From contig JANXQR010000526.1 in the NCBI GenBank assembly GCA_025353435.1, positions 1 to 25,317 on the forward strand: a stretch of DNA of 25,317 bases, read 5' to 3'. This document shows, one piece after another, positions 24,408-25,317 of this stretch. The position numbers and the translations under genes are program-made. Origin of the DNA: Acidobacteriota bacterium. Lineage in GTDB: Bacteria > Acidobacteriota > Terriglobia > Terriglobales > Acidobacteriaceae. Below the pieces are notes generated by a model. That model made no database searches, had not been told where the DNA came from, and saw nothing but the letters and a program-made list of their open reading frames with translations. How positions within the stretch are numbered: the first letter of the stretch is position 1; each line of letters starts with the position of its first letter.

Positions 24408-25317
24408 TCAAAACGTCAATTGCACGCGTGTCATCATGACGCGTTCAATCGGCAAGTGGGTAGAATTCCCTCCACGCTCGGGAAAGGTCGTGTATTCGTA
24501 GTCGGATAACAGCTTGGTCATCCGATTGAGATACCAGCTTATTCCGGCCGCCGATTCGTGCGCGCCATTTGCTGACTTCCCGATCACGGCAAATTGCGGG
24601 AATGCGTGCGAATCGATATTGACTTCGCTATGCCGCACCACAAACTCCCAGGCCCCCCAATGATGTTCCCCGTGTCCGAATTCCAGGTTGTGAGCCGGCT
24701 GGAAGCCGTCGTACGAGTTCCTTTCACCGGTCAAGGTTACCGATCCGGCAACTTGCCAACCTGAGTTGGAAAGTGAACGATGCCCGCTCCGCGCCGACAC
24801 ACTCTGACTCGAGATCGTATACTCCGCCAGCACTCCGAGCGGGCCGTAGAAGTAGTCTGCCTGCGGCGCAATCCGTCTGTGTCGTCCAATCGATACGGTC
24901 TGAGCTGAGTAGCTGAAGAACGTTTGTTGTCCAACCGTCTTGAAGCTCGGCAGCGTTCCATGATTGTGTCCGTCCGAAAAAGCGATCCCTACATCCACCT
25001 GCTTCGCAGGAGCGTTGGAAGACACTGCGAACGGTTTTGCCATGACTCGCCCTACTTCCTCGTGAGTTCCCTTCCACTGGAACTTGGCATTGGTGCCGTC
25101 CCCGATTCCGCTGAAAAAGCCTAACTCGTAGCTGATGCCGTTGTGCAGAATCGAGCCTCGCGCTTGTATTCCCAGGTCGCGCAGCGGAACCAGATCGGAT
25201 GCGAGCGACCGTTCCGCAAACGTCAATTCCCTGTCGGAACGGAGCACCTCCAGGCCCATGGGAGTCTTGAATTTTCCGGCTCTCAGTTTCGCAAAGGGGA
25301 TTGACGCGTTCTCGACA
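24408..25317 (-). CDS. Phosphate-selective porin O/P family protein, 5' end beyond the window
   Basis: An outer-membrane beta-barrel of the OprO/OprP family. The frame continues past ATG 25259 to the window edge, and the upstream codons read LRAGKFKTPMGLE. These match the family's GKFKTPxGLE signature, so 25259 is an internal Met. The 302 visible residues include the next conserved block (RELTFAERSLASDLVPLRDL) and alternating polar/aromatic strands. They include YELGFFSGIGDG and a C-terminal strand ending RVMMTRVQLTF with terminal Phe, the usual assembly signal. Family members take up phosphate or polyphosphate, but many in this group have other or unknown substrates. No phosphate-transport genes are next to it here. 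Confidence 0.88.
   Translation of the reverse strand, partial: VENASIPFAKLRAGKFKTPMGLEVLRSDRELTFAERSLASDLVPLRDLGIQARGSILHNGISYELGFFSGIGDGTNAKFQWKGTHEEVGRVMAKPFAVSSNAPAKQVDVGIAFSDGHNHGTLPSFKTVGQQTFFSYSAQTVSIGRHRRIAPQADYFYGPLGVLAEYTISSQSVSARSGHRSLSNSGWQVAGSVTLTGERNSYDGFQPAHNLEFGHGEHHWGAWEFVVRHSEVNIDSHAFPQFAVIGKSANGAHESAAGISWYLNRMTKLLSDYEYTTFPERGGNSTHLPIERVMMTRVQLTF

Noticed and set aside
1..25317. CRISPR arrays, tRNA/rRNA genes, insertion sequences, phage genes
   Set aside because: No regularly spaced repeats, no cloverleaf-like sequences noticed, and no transposase, integrase or phage proteins in any frame.

Overview
The window (about 58% GC by eye, dense with genes on both strands) most resembles a member of Acidobacteriota (Terriglobia). 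This rests on several gene styles common there: a sigma factor coupled to an anti-sigma protein with a carboxypeptidase-regulatory-like domain, a sedolisin (S53) protease fused to Ig-like repeats with a terminal Gly-rich/TPAG tail, a beta-propeller/IPT lipoprotein with a Gly/Ser/Thr-rich linker after its Cys, and an OprO/OprP-type porin. The phylum assignment is inference; there is no rRNA or other marker gene here.

Layout. 91-2465 (-): ECF-like sigma factor and its membrane anti-sigma, overlapping by GTGA. 2762-4960 (+): secreted GH3 glycosidase. 5184-6614 (+): three small membrane proteins of unknown function. 6854-10813 (+): S53 protease/Ig-like protein cut by one in-frame TAG. 11230-12404 (+): coiled-coil protein cut by a -1 frameshift. 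12405-13281: no convincing gene. 13282-20071 (-): six-gene carotenoid operon. 20210-20848 (-): XRE-cupin regulator with a paired inverted repeat in its promoter. 21267-24142 (+): lipoprotein broken by a T-tract frameshift and an in-frame TGA. 24408-25317 (-): OprO/OprP-like porin, 5' end outside the window.

The centrepiece is the operon, transcribed right to left: crtN (C30 desaturase), an aldehyde dehydrogenase fused to a membrane segment and a DUF2141 domain, crtP (terminal oxidase), crtQ (glycosyltransferase), crtO (acyltransferase) and an unrecognised 107-aa protein. All five junctions are 4-nt ATGA overlaps. Together the recognised enzymes cover every late step of staphyloxanthin-type synthesis: desaturation, oxidation to aldehyde, oxidation to acid, glycosylation and acylation. 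No crtM (dehydrosqualene synthase) is present, so the C30 backbone must come from elsewhere, possibly from squalene. The ALDH-DUF2141 fusion, the unknown last gene and the adjacent XRE-cupin regulator make this a distinctive version of the pathway.

Three other genes carry clean single-site disruptions (TAG; -1 frameshift; T-tract frameshift plus TGA). This means either recent decay or sequence error, and each can be tested directly.
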